Shown here one piece after another: positions 52,953-62,102 of a stretch of DNA of 64,000 bases (position 1 is its first letter; every line of letters begins with the position of its first letter). The position numbers were made by a program, and so were the translations under genes. A model generated the notes under the pieces. The model saw only the letters and a list, made by a program, of their open reading frames with translations, made no database searches and had not been told where the DNA came from. The stretch spans positions 1-64,000 of the forward strand of contig CAYLYX010000004.1 of the NCBI GenBank assembly GCA_964387945.1, given 5' to 3'. This DNA is from Parvicella sp964387945 (GTDB taxonomy: Bacteria > Bacteroidota > Bacteroidia > Flavobacteriales_D > Parvicellaceae).

Positions 52953-52960
52953 CAAAGATA
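52953..52960 (-). promoter_or_regulatory. -7 box of the small membrane protein gene
   Basis: On the minus strand TATCTTTG, 25 bases before the ATG. Confidence 0.45.
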
Positions 52961-52977
52961 GTTGAATTTCACATCTG

Positions 52978-54327
52978 CTATGCTTTTATTACTTTGTAAA
53001 ATACACCTTTTATTTGAACGAAATAAATACCTGCAGGAAACTCAGAAAGGTCTATCGATTGAACGTTCTGCTTCAAAAGCAAAACTTTTCCAGTGGCATC
53101 AAACAAGGTTATTTTGGTTAAGGGTTCATCACCAAAGAACAATATTCCCTTAGTTGGATTGGGATAGAGATTTATTTTCTGGTCGTTTTCCAGAATTGCT
53201 GAACTACTAGGTGTAAAAGTGAAGGGAGCAGAGGTGGTAGGACATCCACTTGCAAAAGATACTTCCACACTATAATCACCAGCTGAAGTTGGGGTGTAGG
53301 ATATGCTGTTTGCTCCGCTAATGGCGCTTCCATTCAAATGCCATTGGTAACCAGTTCCTGAAATGCTTGAAGTAAGCACACCACTTGATTCTGTGATTGT
53401 ACTAGAAGGGTTAGAAGAACAGGTTTGATTGGTAGTTACCCTTGCAGATAATTGCACAGAGTCTTGAAATGAATTAAAGGCATCGCAATCGTCCTTTAAT
53501 GTATAGTCTAGCCAAGGGTTTAAAAAATCAAAAGTAATTTCATGCTGATCGACTCGATCGATAGAAATGCCAGAGGATGAAGTTGCTTCACCAAAGTCAC
53601 AGTTAAAGTTTGAATTGGCAAAGTAGCAATGCGCACCTCCAGTTACCGAGATAAACGTTTTGCAGGTTGACACCAAATTATCGTACATTGGAATGTGATG
53701 ATCTGTTGGTGGAGTAACGCCATCTTGACTTCCAGAAAGTACTACTGCAGGTACGGTGACCTGCTGGGCAGAAGCGATTGATGAGACCCCATTGCTGGTC
53801 GATTCTGCCGGAGCAAGTCCAACCAATGTCTTCAGGTTGATGCTGCCATTGGTGCATAGCGAGTCGGCTGCTAAGAACGAAGCTCCGCCTCCCATGGAAT
53901 GCCCCATCAAAGCAGTGTTGGGGTGTACGGCATTATAAATAGAAGAGGAAGCGTTTTGTCCTTCGTTCTGAAGCTCAGTTACTAAATACTGCAAATCCCA
54001 CCCAAACTCTTGGTGATCAGTACTGAAAGCGTTTCCTTCTGTTCTTGGAAAGACCATGATATAACCTCTAGGTACAAACTCCTCCCATAAATTCTCGTAA
54101 GCATCCCATGCCATCACAAATCCATGACCGAATACGATCACCGGAAATTGTCCGCTTGCCACAGGTGTATTGTCACCATCAGCAGTAGCAGGGTAATAAA
54201 TCTCCGTCTGGATATCCCGGTTGTTACGATCTGGATCTTGAAAGGTAATTTGATAATGTCCAATCGAATGTTGCCCGAAAAGTGCTGTGGCGAGCAGGGA
54301 AGTAAGAAGAAATAAAAGTACTTTCAT
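52978..54327 (-). CDS. Secreted alpha/beta hydrolase with T9SS sorting domain
   Basis: About 449 residues. The start at 54327 gives a signal peptide (MKVLLFLLTSLLATALFGQ); nine residues more are possible upstream. The hydrolase domain (about 20-280) has VIVFGHGFVMAWDAYENL, the nucleophile GHSMGGGAS near 145 and a His in TGGAHCYFAN, resembling dienelactone hydrolase/PAF-acetylhydrolase-like enzymes. An Ig-like segment (GTGYQWHLNGSAISGANSISYTPT) and a C-terminal type A T9SS domain (INLYPNPTKGILFF ... GIYFVQI) follow. Probably a surface or secreted esterase. Confidence 0.88.
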   Translation of the reverse strand: MKVLLFLLTSLLATALFGQHSIGHYQITFQDPDRNNRDIQTEIYYPATADGDNTPVASGQFPVIVFGHGFVMAWDAYENLWEEFVPRGYIMVFPRTEGNAFSTDHQEFGWDLQYLVTELQNEGQNASSSIYNAVHPNTALMGHSMGGGASFLAADSLCTNGSINLKTLVGLAPAESTSNGVSSIASAQQVTVPAVVLSGSQDGVTPPTDHHIPMYDNLVSTCKTFISVTGGAHCYFANSNFNCDFGEATSSSGISIDRVDQHEITFDFLNPWLDYTLKDDCDAFNSFQDSVQLSARVTTNQTCSSNPSSTITESSGVLTSSISGTGYQWHLNGSAISGANSISYTPTSAGDYSVEVSFASGCPTTSAPFTFTPSSSAILENDQKINLYPNPTKGILFFGDEPLTKITLFDATGKVLLLKQNVQSIDLSEFPAGIYFVQIKGVFYKVIKA

Positions 54328-54342
54328 GTTGCTAGTTTTGTT

Positions 54343-54377
54343 AAAAGTAAACAAAATTTATTTAATAGTTTACTTTT
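54343..54377. promoter_or_regulatory. Perfect inverted repeat upstream of the secreted hydrolase gene
   Basis: AAAAGTAAAC and GTTTACTTTT form perfect 10-base arms 15 bases apart. It lies 15 bases upstream of the hydrolase ATG, between that gene and murI. An operator is the simplest reading; a weak AT-rich hairpin terminator of murI is an alternative. Confidence 0.5.
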
Positions 54378-54415
54378 TGCATGAAAATTATACCGATGAT
54401 TCTTGCTATACTCGT

Positions 54416-55249
54416 CTAGTGAGCTAGTGTAATTTTTTGAGCTTCTATCGTGTAGTCTAAGAACACCGTTGCTTTCGAAGAAAAGTCCATGGGGTCTTCG
54501 GTGGTGAAATAAAGGCTGGTTCCGTTTTTGCTACAAGCGACATCAATTTCAGGGTGACGCTCGAGATAATCAGACAAAGAATCAGCAACAATACTTCCTT
54601 GACTCAAAACGGAGATATGCGGAGGCATATACTCTTCAATGATTGGTTTTAAAATAGGGTAGTGGGTACACCCCAATATTACGGTGTCTATCTTTTTATC
54701 CCGTTCCAAGAGGTTTTCAATATGGTACTTCACGAAGTAACGCCCTCCTTCGTTGTCAAATTGGTTATTTTCAATCAGCGGAACCCATAATGGACAAGCT
54801 TCCTGCACTACGGTTACATCAGGATGGAATTTGCCAATTTCAATCGCGTAAGATTCGGATTGAACTGTTCCCGGGGTAGCAAAAACACCTACGTGTTTAG
54901 ATTGTGTGATTTCGCCTATCGCTTCCGTACTTGGTCGAATTACTCCTAAAACGCGTCTATTTGGGTCTAGCGTTGGTAAATCTTTTTGTTGAATACTCCT
55001 TAAGGCTTTTGCCGAGGCAGTGTTACACGCGATGATAACCAATTCGCACCCCAATTCAAAGAATGTCTTGACTGCTTGAAGTGTATACTGATAAACGGTT
55101 TCAAATGACCTTGTTCCGTAAGGAGTTCTTGCATTGTCACCGATATAAATGAAGTCATATTCTGGTAACTTTTGTTGTAAGTCCTTCAAGACGGTCAGAC
55201 CTCCATATCCAGAATCAAAAACACCTATGGGAGCAGGTTTTTTCATCAT
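54416..55249 (-). CDS. murI: Glutamate racemase
   Basis: 277 residues with both catalytic Cys: Cys75 in ACNTASAKA and Cys194 in GCTHYPIL. It also has the N-terminal GVFDSGYGGLTVLKDL. It makes D-glutamate for peptidoglycan in the cytoplasm. Its ATG overlaps the stop of the aminotransferase gene (ATGA); a second ATG follows directly. Confidence 0.96.
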   Translation of the reverse strand: MMKKPAPIGVFDSGYGGLTVLKDLQQKLPEYDFIYIGDNARTPYGTRSFETVYQYTLQAVKTFFELGCELVIIACNTASAKALRSIQQKDLPTLDPNRRVLGVIRPSTEAIGEITQSKHVGVFATPGTVQSESYAIEIGKFHPDVTVVQEACPLWVPLIENNQFDNEGGRYFVKYHIENLLERDKKIDTVILGCTHYPILKPIIEEYMPPHISVLSQGSIVADSLSDYLERHPEIDVACSKNGTSLYFTTEDPMDFSSKATVFLDYTIEAQKITLAH

Positions 55250-56712
55250 GAAGCAAATGGGGCTTTAAGCGCATTGAACATCTCTATTTTTACGTCCTTA
55301 TCTAAATCCTCCTCATCGTGTTCAATACTACCACAGCTGGCGGTAGAATCATACCCTTTTTGCATTGATTTGTGATTCTTTGCTAGTTCGATGATACTGT
55401 CCCCAAGATACTCTACTTCTTCATTGGTTAAGGTTGGATGAATGGATACTCTTATCCACCCAATTTTTTCAGAGAAGTCTCCTGTCTTAATCTTCTCAAT
55501 AATTCGATCTGACCGTTCTTGGTCTACATTCAGTAAATAGTGACCATATGTTCCTGCGCACGAACAGCCTCCTCGGCTTTGAATGCCAAAATGATCATTC
55601 AGCAGTCTGACACCAACATTGTAGTGTAGATCTTCAATATAGAAGGAAACAACTCCCAGCCTATGTTTATGCTGACCAGCAAGAATATGAATGTTACTTT
55701 GTTGTTCTAGTTTATTAAATAGGATTTCTAATAGTTCCTCTTCTCTTTTTAAGATATTGTCAACTCCCATTTCCTCTTTTAAGGTAATGCACATGGCTGT
55801 TTTCATCGCCTGAAGAAATCCTGGAGTTCCCCCATCTTCTCTTGCCTCAATGTCATCAATGTATTTATGCATTCCCCAAGGGTTGGTCCAGTCAACTGTC
55901 CCTCCACCAGGATGATCTGGAACTCTTCTGGAGTAAAGTTTTTTGTTAAAGATTAACACTCCCGAAGCTCCGGGTCCTCCAAGAAATTTATGAGGAGAAA
56001 ACAAGATGGCATCCAGATAAGCGTCATCTTCTGAAGGATGCATGTCTATCGCTACGTAAGGAGCGGAACAGGCAAAGTCAACAAAGCAATATCCATTCGA
56101 CCCATGAATCATTTTTGCGATTTCATGATAGGGTGTTTGAATCCCAGTCACGTTTGAACAGGCCGTCACAGATGCAATTTTAAGCTTTCGATCTTCGTAT
56201 TTTGACAGGAGTTCTGCAAATGCGTTCAAATCGACAAGACCTTCATCATTGGGGGGAATTATGACGGTTTCAACAAACGTCTCTAACCAACTGGTTTGAT
56301 TGGAATGATGTTCCATGTGCGTGATAAACACAACAGGTCGGTCAGCTGGATTTTCAAACTTAGCATCACCTTTGAGGTTCAGAATTCGTTGAAATTTGTT
56401 GATCAATGCAGTCATTCCTGATCCTGCACAAATAATCACATCATCTTTCGAGGCGTTGACATGCCTTTTTATTAGTTTTTGAGCTTCATGATAGGCATAC
56501 GTCATTGCTGTTCCCGTAGTGCTCGTTTCTGTGTGTGTATTGGCAACATAGGGCATGATAGTTTCTATAAATCTTCTTTCGATGGGGAGGTAGTTACGCC
56601 CGCTGGCCGTCCAATCCGCATAAAGAATTGGCATTTTTTTACCACCTACACCTATCATAGACTGATCAATTCCGATCACTCCTTTTCTGAATTTATCGAA
56701 ATACTGCTCCAT
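55246..56712 (-). CDS. Class V aminotransferase / cysteine-desulfurase-like PLP enzyme
   Basis: 488 residues. PLP Lys in LFSPHKFLGGPGASG near residue 241, THMEHHSNQTSWLE near the substrate site, and a Cys-containing SRGGCSCAGTYG segment in the C-terminal domain. These fit the aminotransferase class V family annotated as cysteine desulfurase-like. The Cys in GGCSCAG may be the persulfide site, but it is not certain that this one desulfurates cysteine. It lies between kdsB and murI in one operon. Confidence 0.85.
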   Translation of the reverse strand: MEQYFDKFRKGVIGIDQSMIGVGGKKMPILYADWTASGRNYLPIERRFIETIMPYVANTHTETSTTGTAMTYAYHEAQKLIKRHVNASKDDVIICAGSGMTALINKFQRILNLKGDAKFENPADRPVVFITHMEHHSNQTSWLETFVETVIIPPNDEGLVDLNAFAELLSKYEDRKLKIASVTACSNVTGIQTPYHEIAKMIHGSNGYCFVDFACSAPYVAIDMHPSEDDAYLDAILFSPHKFLGGPGASGVLIFNKKLYSRRVPDHPGGGTVDWTNPWGMHKYIDDIEAREDGGTPGFLQAMKTAMCITLKEEMGVDNILKREEELLEILFNKLEQQSNIHILAGQHKHRLGVVSFYIEDLHYNVGVRLLNDHFGIQSRGGCSCAGTYGHYLLNVDQERSDRIIEKIKTGDFSEKIGWIRVSIHPTLTNEEVEYLGDSIIELAKNHKSMQKGYDSTASCGSIEHDEEDLDKDVKIEMFNALKAPFAS

Positions 56713-56717
56713 ACTAC

Positions 56718-57479
56718 TTACTTATTTTCCAGTTGTTTTACTATTCGTCTTACCTTTTCAAGGTCGTCAATCGTATCTACAGGGATAGTATCGTGTTGAG
56801 AGATTTCAATTTTAATTACACCTCCGTTCTCTAGCCATCTATTCTGTTCTAGTGATTCAATCAGCTCAAGTTTGGTTTGCTCCATTTTTGCAAATTTCTG
56901 CAACGATTCCACCTTGAAGCCATACATTCCTAAATGCTTAAAGTAGGTATGATGCTTGAGCCACTGAGTTTTGTGTACGCCTCTTACATGAGGGATAACG
57001 GAGCGGCTGAAATATAACGCTCTCTTATTTTTGTCAAAAACTACGAAGACTTCACTTTCATTAAACAAATCAGCCTCGTGATTAACTGGCATCACCAAGG
57101 TAGCAAGTTCGGTCTCTGGATCCTCAAAACATTTGATCAAGCTCTTAATCTGTCCAGGCTCTAATAGTGGTTCATCACCTTGTACATTGATAACAAAGTC
57201 AAAATCAACATCACTTTCTTTTTGAATTATTTCATAAGCCTCGAGACACCTGTTGGTTCCTGTGTTATGGTTGGCAGATGTCATTACTACTCGTCCTCCA
57301 AATGCTTTGACGTTATCATAGATGCGCTGGTCGTCCGTAGCTACAACCAGATGTTTTAGTACCTTGGATGCTTGTCCGTAAACGCGCTGGATCATTGTTT
57401 TACCGCAAATATCTACTAGCGGCTTGCCTTCCAAACGTTCAGAACCATATCTTGCGGGAATCACACCTAATATATTCAT
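56718..57479 (-). CDS. kdsB: 3-deoxy-manno-octulosonate cytidylyltransferase (CMP-KDO synthetase)
   Basis: 253 residues. The N terminus VIPARYGSERLEGKPLVDICGKTMIQRVY and the FVINVQGDEPLL motif identify KdsB, which activates KDO with CTP for lipid A core synthesis. First gene of the operon with the aminotransferase (5-base gap) and murI. No promoter match in the 90 bases upstream. Confidence 0.96.
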   Translation of the reverse strand: MNILGVIPARYGSERLEGKPLVDICGKTMIQRVYGQASKVLKHLVVATDDQRIYDNVKAFGGRVVMTSANHNTGTNRCLEAYEIIQKESDVDFDFVINVQGDEPLLEPGQIKSLIKCFEDPETELATLVMPVNHEADLFNESEVFVVFDKNKRALYFSRSVIPHVRGVHKTQWLKHHTYFKHLGMYGFKVESLQKFAKMEQTKLELIESLEQNRWLENGGVIKIEISQHDTIPVDTIDDLEKVRRIVKQLENK

Positions 57480-57568
57480 AGCATGTATTTTTTTGCGAAG
57501 TTACAACTTTCTCGCATCGTATCGTTATCTCTATAAATGCTAAGATTCCAAGAGTTGAATAAAATGGT

Positions 57569-59863
57569 TTATTGTTTCACGATTTCAATCACCACAAATT
57601 TGGATGCAGGGGTGTTGCTTTCTCTAGCTACGCTATGAATAGGAACGAGTACATTGGCTTCTGGAAAATAGGTTGCGGTGCAACCTTCGGCAATATCGTA
57701 CGGCACTACTTTGAAATTGATGGCTGTTCTCGTTTCGTTTTGCCATTTGCTGTGTAAGTCAACTATATCAAGTTTCTTTAGCCCTGCTTTTTGTATGTCA
57801 TTTGGGTTCATTAAGATTACCCTGCGTTCGTTAAGAATTCCTCTATAACGATCATCCATTCCGTAAATGGTGGTATTGTACTGATCGTGCGTACGAATCG
57901 TCATCATCACAAAATGATTGTCTGGGATGGTATTGGCTGGAACAGGGTTAACTGAAAAATTAGCTTTACCATTTGAGGTGTTGAATTTCCTTTCTCTGGC
58001 TCCATTGGGGAGGTAAAAGCCTTTTTTAATCCTTACCCGCTGGTTATAATTCTCAAAACCGGGAATGCAGTTTTCGATTTCATCGCGAATGAGGTCGTAA
58101 TTCTGGTAATACTTTTTCCATTCGATGGGCGAGTCAGAAAACAAAGCATCGGCAATGCCACAAACGATGGCTACCTCACTTAATAGTTCGTCACTTGCTG
58201 GTGAAGCAATTCCTTGACTGGAGTGGACAATACCCATCGAATTTTCAACACTCACAAATTGATTGCCAGTTGCTTGTTTGTCTTCTTCCGATCTGGCAAG
58301 ACAAGGTAAAATAATGGCTTCCTTTCCTGTGACCAAGTGCGCTCTGTTGAGTTTAGTGGAGACTTGGATGGTGAGGTCGCAGTTTTGAAGTGCTTCTCCT
58401 GTCAACTGGCTATCTGGTGTGGCTGAGATGAAATTTCCTCCCATCGCCATAAAGACCTTAACTTTATTGTCGCGCATGGCTTTGATGGCGTCCACCACAT
58501 CGTAACCGTGTTCTCGAGGAGACTCAATTCCAAAGTTTTTGTCGAGTGCATCCAAGAACTGACCAGAGGGCTTTTCGTAAATCCCCATGGTTCGATCGCC
58601 TTGAACGTTACTATGTCCTCTTACTGGACAAGTTCCAGCCCCCTCAATTCCAATAGCACCTTTAAGAAGAAGTAAGTTCACCACTTCTTTTATATTGTCC
58701 ACACCGTTTTCATGTTGTGTCAATCCCATTGCCCAGCAAATGATTATTTTTTGGGTAGGGACAAGATAATTGGCGAGTTCTTCAATCTTTGATTTTTCAA
58801 CTCCTGAAGCCGCAATGAGCTCAGACAAGTTTTGATTTTCCAAATCCGCGATCAGTTCATCGTAGCCAGCCGTGTGTTCTTTGATGAATTCGAGGTCAAA
58901 GATTTTCCCTGGATTTGCTTTTTCTTTCTCGAGCAAAATTTTCATCACCGCTTTCAACACGGCAATGTCTCCATTAATCTTAACCTGAAGGAAAAGATCC
59001 GTGAGTTGAGTACCTCCTTTTAGAATAGCCAGCGGACTTTGAGGATCAATGAATGCATTCGTGCCCGCTTCTGGAATAGGATTAACGGCAACAATCTTAC
59101 CTCCATTCTTCTTACATTTTTCTAAGGCTCCAAGCATTCTAGGGTGATTCGTTCCGGGGTTTTGCCCCATCACCACAATCACATCTGCTTTATGCAAATC
59201 TTCTAACGTTACAGAACCTTTACCAATACCAACTGTTTGAGAAAGTCCACTACCGCTTGATTCATGGCACATGTTACTACAGTCAGGTAGGTTATTGGTT
59301 CCCAATTGTTTTGCAAAGAGCTGATACAAAAAGGCTGTTTCATTACTTGTTCTTCCCGATGTGTAGAAAACTGCCTCGTTTGGGTTTGACAAGTTTTGCA
59401 GCTTTGTGGCGATGTGTTGAAAAGCTTCCTCCCAACTTATTTTTATATAATGGCTAGCTCCTTCTTTCAGGATCATAGGAGAGGTAAGTCTTCCTGACTT
59501 TCCAATTGTGTAATCATCCCATTCTGACATCTCTTCGACACTATATTTCGATAGAAAATCTGGGTCAACTCGTTTGGAGGTGGCTTCTTCTGCAAGTGCT
59601 TTGGCACCATTTTCACAATACTCTCCCAACGAAGATCGGTGATCATCTGGGTCTGGCCAAGCACAGCCAGAACAATCAAAACCTCCCTTCTGATTCATTT
59701 TACTAATCAACTTTAATCCTTTGATGAGCCCCATTTCATCTGCTAAATGCTGCATAGATGAGGTAATTGCTGGCACACCAACGGCTTTGTCTTTTGGAGC
59801 GATAAGCTTAAAATTATCGCTAAACTTCTCAGGGGGAACAATTCTGACCTTTCTTTTGCTCAT
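57569..59863 (-). CDS. FdhF/YdeP-family molybdopterin oxidoreductase
   Basis: 764 residues. The N-terminal Cys pattern GGFDCSGCAWPDP ... EYCENGAKA is the YdeP arrangement, with no classical 4Fe-4S CX2CX3C. Molybdopterin-binding parts include FYTSGRTSNETAFLYQLFAKQLG, DVIVVMGQNPGTNHPRML and a C-terminal FVMMTIRTHDQYNTTIYG...RRVILMNPNDIQKAG. YdeP-type proteins are formate-dehydrogenase-like, and some relate to acid resistance; substrate unknown. No partner subunits adjacent. The C-terminal molybdopterin dinucleotide domain seems complete. Confidence 0.9.
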   Translation of the reverse strand: MSKRKVRIVPPEKFSDNFKLIAPKDKAVGVPAITSSMQHLADEMGLIKGLKLISKMNQKGGFDCSGCAWPDPDDHRSSLGEYCENGAKALAEEATSKRVDPDFLSKYSVEEMSEWDDYTIGKSGRLTSPMILKEGASHYIKISWEEAFQHIATKLQNLSNPNEAVFYTSGRTSNETAFLYQLFAKQLGTNNLPDCSNMCHESSGSGLSQTVGIGKGSVTLEDLHKADVIVVMGQNPGTNHPRMLGALEKCKKNGGKIVAVNPIPEAGTNAFIDPQSPLAILKGGTQLTDLFLQVKINGDIAVLKAVMKILLEKEKANPGKIFDLEFIKEHTAGYDELIADLENQNLSELIAASGVEKSKIEELANYLVPTQKIIICWAMGLTQHENGVDNIKEVVNLLLLKGAIGIEGAGTCPVRGHSNVQGDRTMGIYEKPSGQFLDALDKNFGIESPREHGYDVVDAIKAMRDNKVKVFMAMGGNFISATPDSQLTGEALQNCDLTIQVSTKLNRAHLVTGKEAIILPCLARSEEDKQATGNQFVSVENSMGIVHSSQGIASPASDELLSEVAIVCGIADALFSDSPIEWKKYYQNYDLIRDEIENCIPGFENYNQRVRIKKGFYLPNGARERKFNTSNGKANFSVNPVPANTIPDNHFVMMTIRTHDQYNTTIYGMDDRYRGILNERRVILMNPNDIQKAGLKKLDIVDLHSKWQNETRTAINFKVVPYDIAEGCTATYFPEANVLVPIHSVARESNTPASKFVVIEIVKQ

Positions 59864-59896
59864 AGGTTAAAGATAAGAATTTTAAGCAAGGACAAT

Positions 59897-59928
59897 AAAA
59901 AAGGCGACACCGAATTCGGTGTCGCCTT
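59897..59928 (-). terminator. Terminator after the small lipoprotein gene (59953)
   Basis: AAGGCGACACCG and CGGTGTCGCCTT form a perfect 12-base stem around AATT, followed on the minus strand by T residues. It lies 24 bases past the stop at 59953 and protects the oxidoreductase gene from read-through. Confidence 0.95.
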
Positions 59929-59952
59929 AGTGACATATAAAGTCAATTAGGA

Positions 59953-60240
59953 TTACATATCCATTACCTCTTCCGCACATTCCTCTGCTAGTTTGCTACA
60001 CCCATCAAGGTCCGCATCAGCAGTAGCAAAGTCATCATAATTGTCTTCAACTTTTTCTAAGTAGCAATCAATAAAGTCTTGCTTTTTGTCTCCAAAAACA
60101 TCTAATTCTGAATCAATCTCAGCAACTGCTTCGTTTGCTTTTTCCTTGTCTGCATCAGACCAGTTTCCTTTAGTACTTGCTCCTCCACAAGAAGTCAATA
60201 CTGCCGCAGCTACTACGGCTGATAAAATAATTTTTTTCAT
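59953..60240 (-). CDS. Small lipoprotein, paralogue 1
   Basis: 95 residues with a lipobox ending LTSC (Cys18) and a C-terminal domain from GNWSDADKEKANEAVAEIDSELDVFG to EECAEEVMD. It is nearly the same as the C-terminal part of the next gene: GDKKQDFIDCYL, DADLDGCSKLAEEC. Three Cys in each copy align. Unknown family. Tandem paralogue of 60265-60648. Confidence 0.82.
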   Translation of the reverse strand: MKKIILSAVVAAAVLTSCGGASTKGNWSDADKEKANEAVAEIDSELDVFGDKKQDFIDCYLEKVEDNYDDFATADADLDGCSKLAEECAEEVMDM

Positions 60241-60264
60241 GATAATTGATTTATTTTCAGGTTA

Positions 60265-60648
60265 TTAAAGTCCCATTACTTCAGTAGCACATGATTCAGC
60301 TAGCGCACTACATCCATCAAGGTCTGCGTCAGCTTCAGCGAAACTATTGTAATTGTTTTCTACTTTCATTAGATAGCAGTCAATGAAAGCTTGCTTTTTG
60401 TCACCAAAAGCAGCTAATTCTGAGTCAATTGCAGCAACGGCAGCATCAGCCTTAGCTTTGTCTGCAGCATTCCAGTTACCAGCCGTACTAGCTTCTGCTC
60501 CTGGAGTTGTAGCCTCTGCATCTGAATCGTGGTTTTCAGTTGTTGTTTCCTCTGACGATGTTTCTTCGTTGTCAGTTGATTCTTCACCACCACCACAAGA
60601 AGTTAGCAAAGCAGCGAAAATAAATGTTGAATAAAATAATTTTTTCAT
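60265..60648 (-). CDS. Small lipoprotein, paralogue 2, with acidic linker
   Basis: 127 residues; lipobox LTSC, then a 35-residue Glu/Thr/Ser linker that suggests surface display, then the same about 70-residue helical domain (GDKKQAFIDCYLMKVENNY ... DGCSALAESCATEV). Upstream of its paralogue by 24 bases and likely co-transcribed. The -7 box at 60671-60678 starts 23 bases upstream. Confidence 0.82.
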   Translation of the reverse strand: MKKLFYSTFIFAALLTSCGGGEESTDNEETSSEETTTENHDSDAEATTPGAEASTAGNWNAADKAKADAAVAAIDSELAAFGDKKQAFIDCYLMKVENNYNSFAEADADLDGCSALAESCATEVMGL

Positions 60649-60670
60649 TGTATAAAATTGTTTGAAGTCG

Positions 60671-60678
60671 CAAAAGTA
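60671..60678 (-). promoter_or_regulatory. -7 box of the paired lipoprotein genes
   Basis: On the minus strand TACTTTTG, 22 bases before the ATG. No -33 TTG at usual spacing. Confidence 0.45.
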
Positions 60679-60771
60679 GTTAAAATAGTTCTACATGTTG
60701 GAATGCTTGTCAACTATTATTGCAGTTTGGTCATTTTTGTAATTGCTACTAAAATGTCAGAAGTAGGCTGG

Positions 60772-61233
60772 TCAACAGTTCTTCTCAGCAGACTGCTTAA
60801 TTACTATGTTTCTTTCTTTTATTAACCTTGTTAAGTGACTCTTGAGTAATAGTTTGTCAAATAGTTTACCTAACCAACCGTAAGGTGCTGCGTAGCTAAT
60901 ATTGTCGGTCATCAAAGTATAACCTTCCTCGGTCTCAAAGAAATGCTCATGACGATAAGAAGCAAAATGGCCTTTCAGCATTTCATCAACAAAATAATAA
61001 TAACACTCCATCTCTGTGATCACAGAAGTATGCTTAAGGTAAACCCCAAAGTGCTTGCCCCTCCAGGTTACCGTTTCCCCTTTTTCAATGCGTCCCGAGG
61101 TTCGTCCATCAATGGCGTTTTCCATCGTTTTACTCATGGACTGCTTGTGTAAATCAATGTCTCGGGATAAGTCAAACACCGTTTGCATAGGAGCTTTGAT
61201 TTTGGTGATCAGATGAATGTGAGAAGTGCTCAT
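60772..61233 (-). CDS. SRPBCC (START-like) ligand-binding protein
   Basis: 153 residues. The segments MSTSHIHLITKIKAPMQTVFDLSRDIDLHKQSM and HEHFFETEEGYTLMTDNISYAAPYGWLGKLFDKLLLKSHL are characteristic of the SRPBCC fold in its cyclase/dehydrase-like branch, which binds hydrophobic ligands. Overlaps the upstream TIGR01777 gene by four bases (ATGA), so it is part of the same operon. Confidence 0.88.
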   Translation of the reverse strand: MSTSHIHLITKIKAPMQTVFDLSRDIDLHKQSMSKTMENAIDGRTSGRIEKGETVTWRGKHFGVYLKHTSVITEMECYYYFVDEMLKGHFASYRHEHFFETEEGYTLMTDNISYAAPYGWLGKLFDKLLLKSHLTRLIKERNIVIKQSAEKNC

Positions 61234-62102
61234 TGTATTGGGTGTTTAAATTCAAATCCGGCATTTAGCAGTTTTTCGGGATAAACGTATCTGCTCTTAA
61301 GAATTAATTCTGATTCGGTTCCAATTAACAGCGCACCTAACTTGATCATCCATTTGGGTTGATTCAGGTAGATACGGACTCCTAAATGCTTTCTTAGTTT
61401 TTGCATGAACTGTTCGTTGGTAAGGTCTTCTGGAGAGGTACAATTCACGACCCCATCAAGTTGGTCGTTTTCAATGATAAAATCCACCGCACGAAGGAGG
61501 TCATTAACGGTGATGTATGCAAACTTTTGCTTGCCATCTCCTGCTCTTCCTCCCAGTCCGATTTTGGCCAACTTTTTAAGTACAGCGTACACACCACCAG
61601 ATTCTCCAATCACGAGAGATATGCGTAGGGCAACTTTTCGTGTGAGCGGTGTGGGAGATTCAAAAAAAGCTGCCTCCCATGCCTTTGCTACTCCCATAGA
61701 AAAGTCATCACCAATAATACCATTTGACTCTGTGTTTCGATGCGTTTTACTACCTGCGTAAATGGTAGCGGTACTAGAGTTGAGCCATACGGCTGGAGGG
61801 GTCTCACAGCGTTCCACCGCTTTTTGCAAAATCCTTGTGCTTTTTACTCTTGAGTTGAGAATGGCAGTTTTGTTTTTCTCGTTGTACCTGCAATCTACAC
61901 TTTTACCACTGAGGTTTATCAAAAGATCACTTCCTTCGAGCTGTTGTTCCCATCCAGAGAACTGCTCTCCATCCCACTTGATGTGATTAGGTTTACGTGG
62001 GGTTCGGGTCAAAATTACAACGGCATGACCAGCTTCAGTAAAGTGCTTTTCAAGCGCATCGCCAATAAAGCCCGTGCCTCCTGCTATGATTATCTTTTTC
62101 AT
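61230..62102 (-). CDS. TIGR01777 family NAD(P)-dependent epimerase-like protein
   Basis: About 290 residues from the ATG at 62102. IAGGTGFIGDALEKHF at the N terminus, then LINLSGKSVDCRYNEKNKTAILNSRVKST and VWLNSSTATIYAGSK, define the TIGR01777/YfcH group of sugar-epimerase-like proteins; the enzyme reaction is not known. In many Bacteroidota it is beside an SRPBCC protein, as here (recollection). Overlaps the DCC protein gene (ATGA) upstream. Confidence 0.9.
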   Translation of the reverse strand: MKKIIIAGGTGFIGDALEKHFTEAGHAVVILTRTPRKPNHIKWDGEQFSGWEQQLEGSDLLINLSGKSVDCRYNEKNKTAILNSRVKSTRILQKAVERCETPPAVWLNSSTATIYAGSKTHRNTESNGIIGDDFSMGVAKAWEAAFFESPTPLTRKVALRISLVIGESGGVYAVLKKLAKIGLGGRAGDGKQKFAYITVNDLLRAVDFIIENDQLDGVVNCTSPEDLTNEQFMQKLRKHLGVRIYLNQPKWMIKLGALLIGTESELILKSRYVYPEKLLNAGFEFKHPIQ

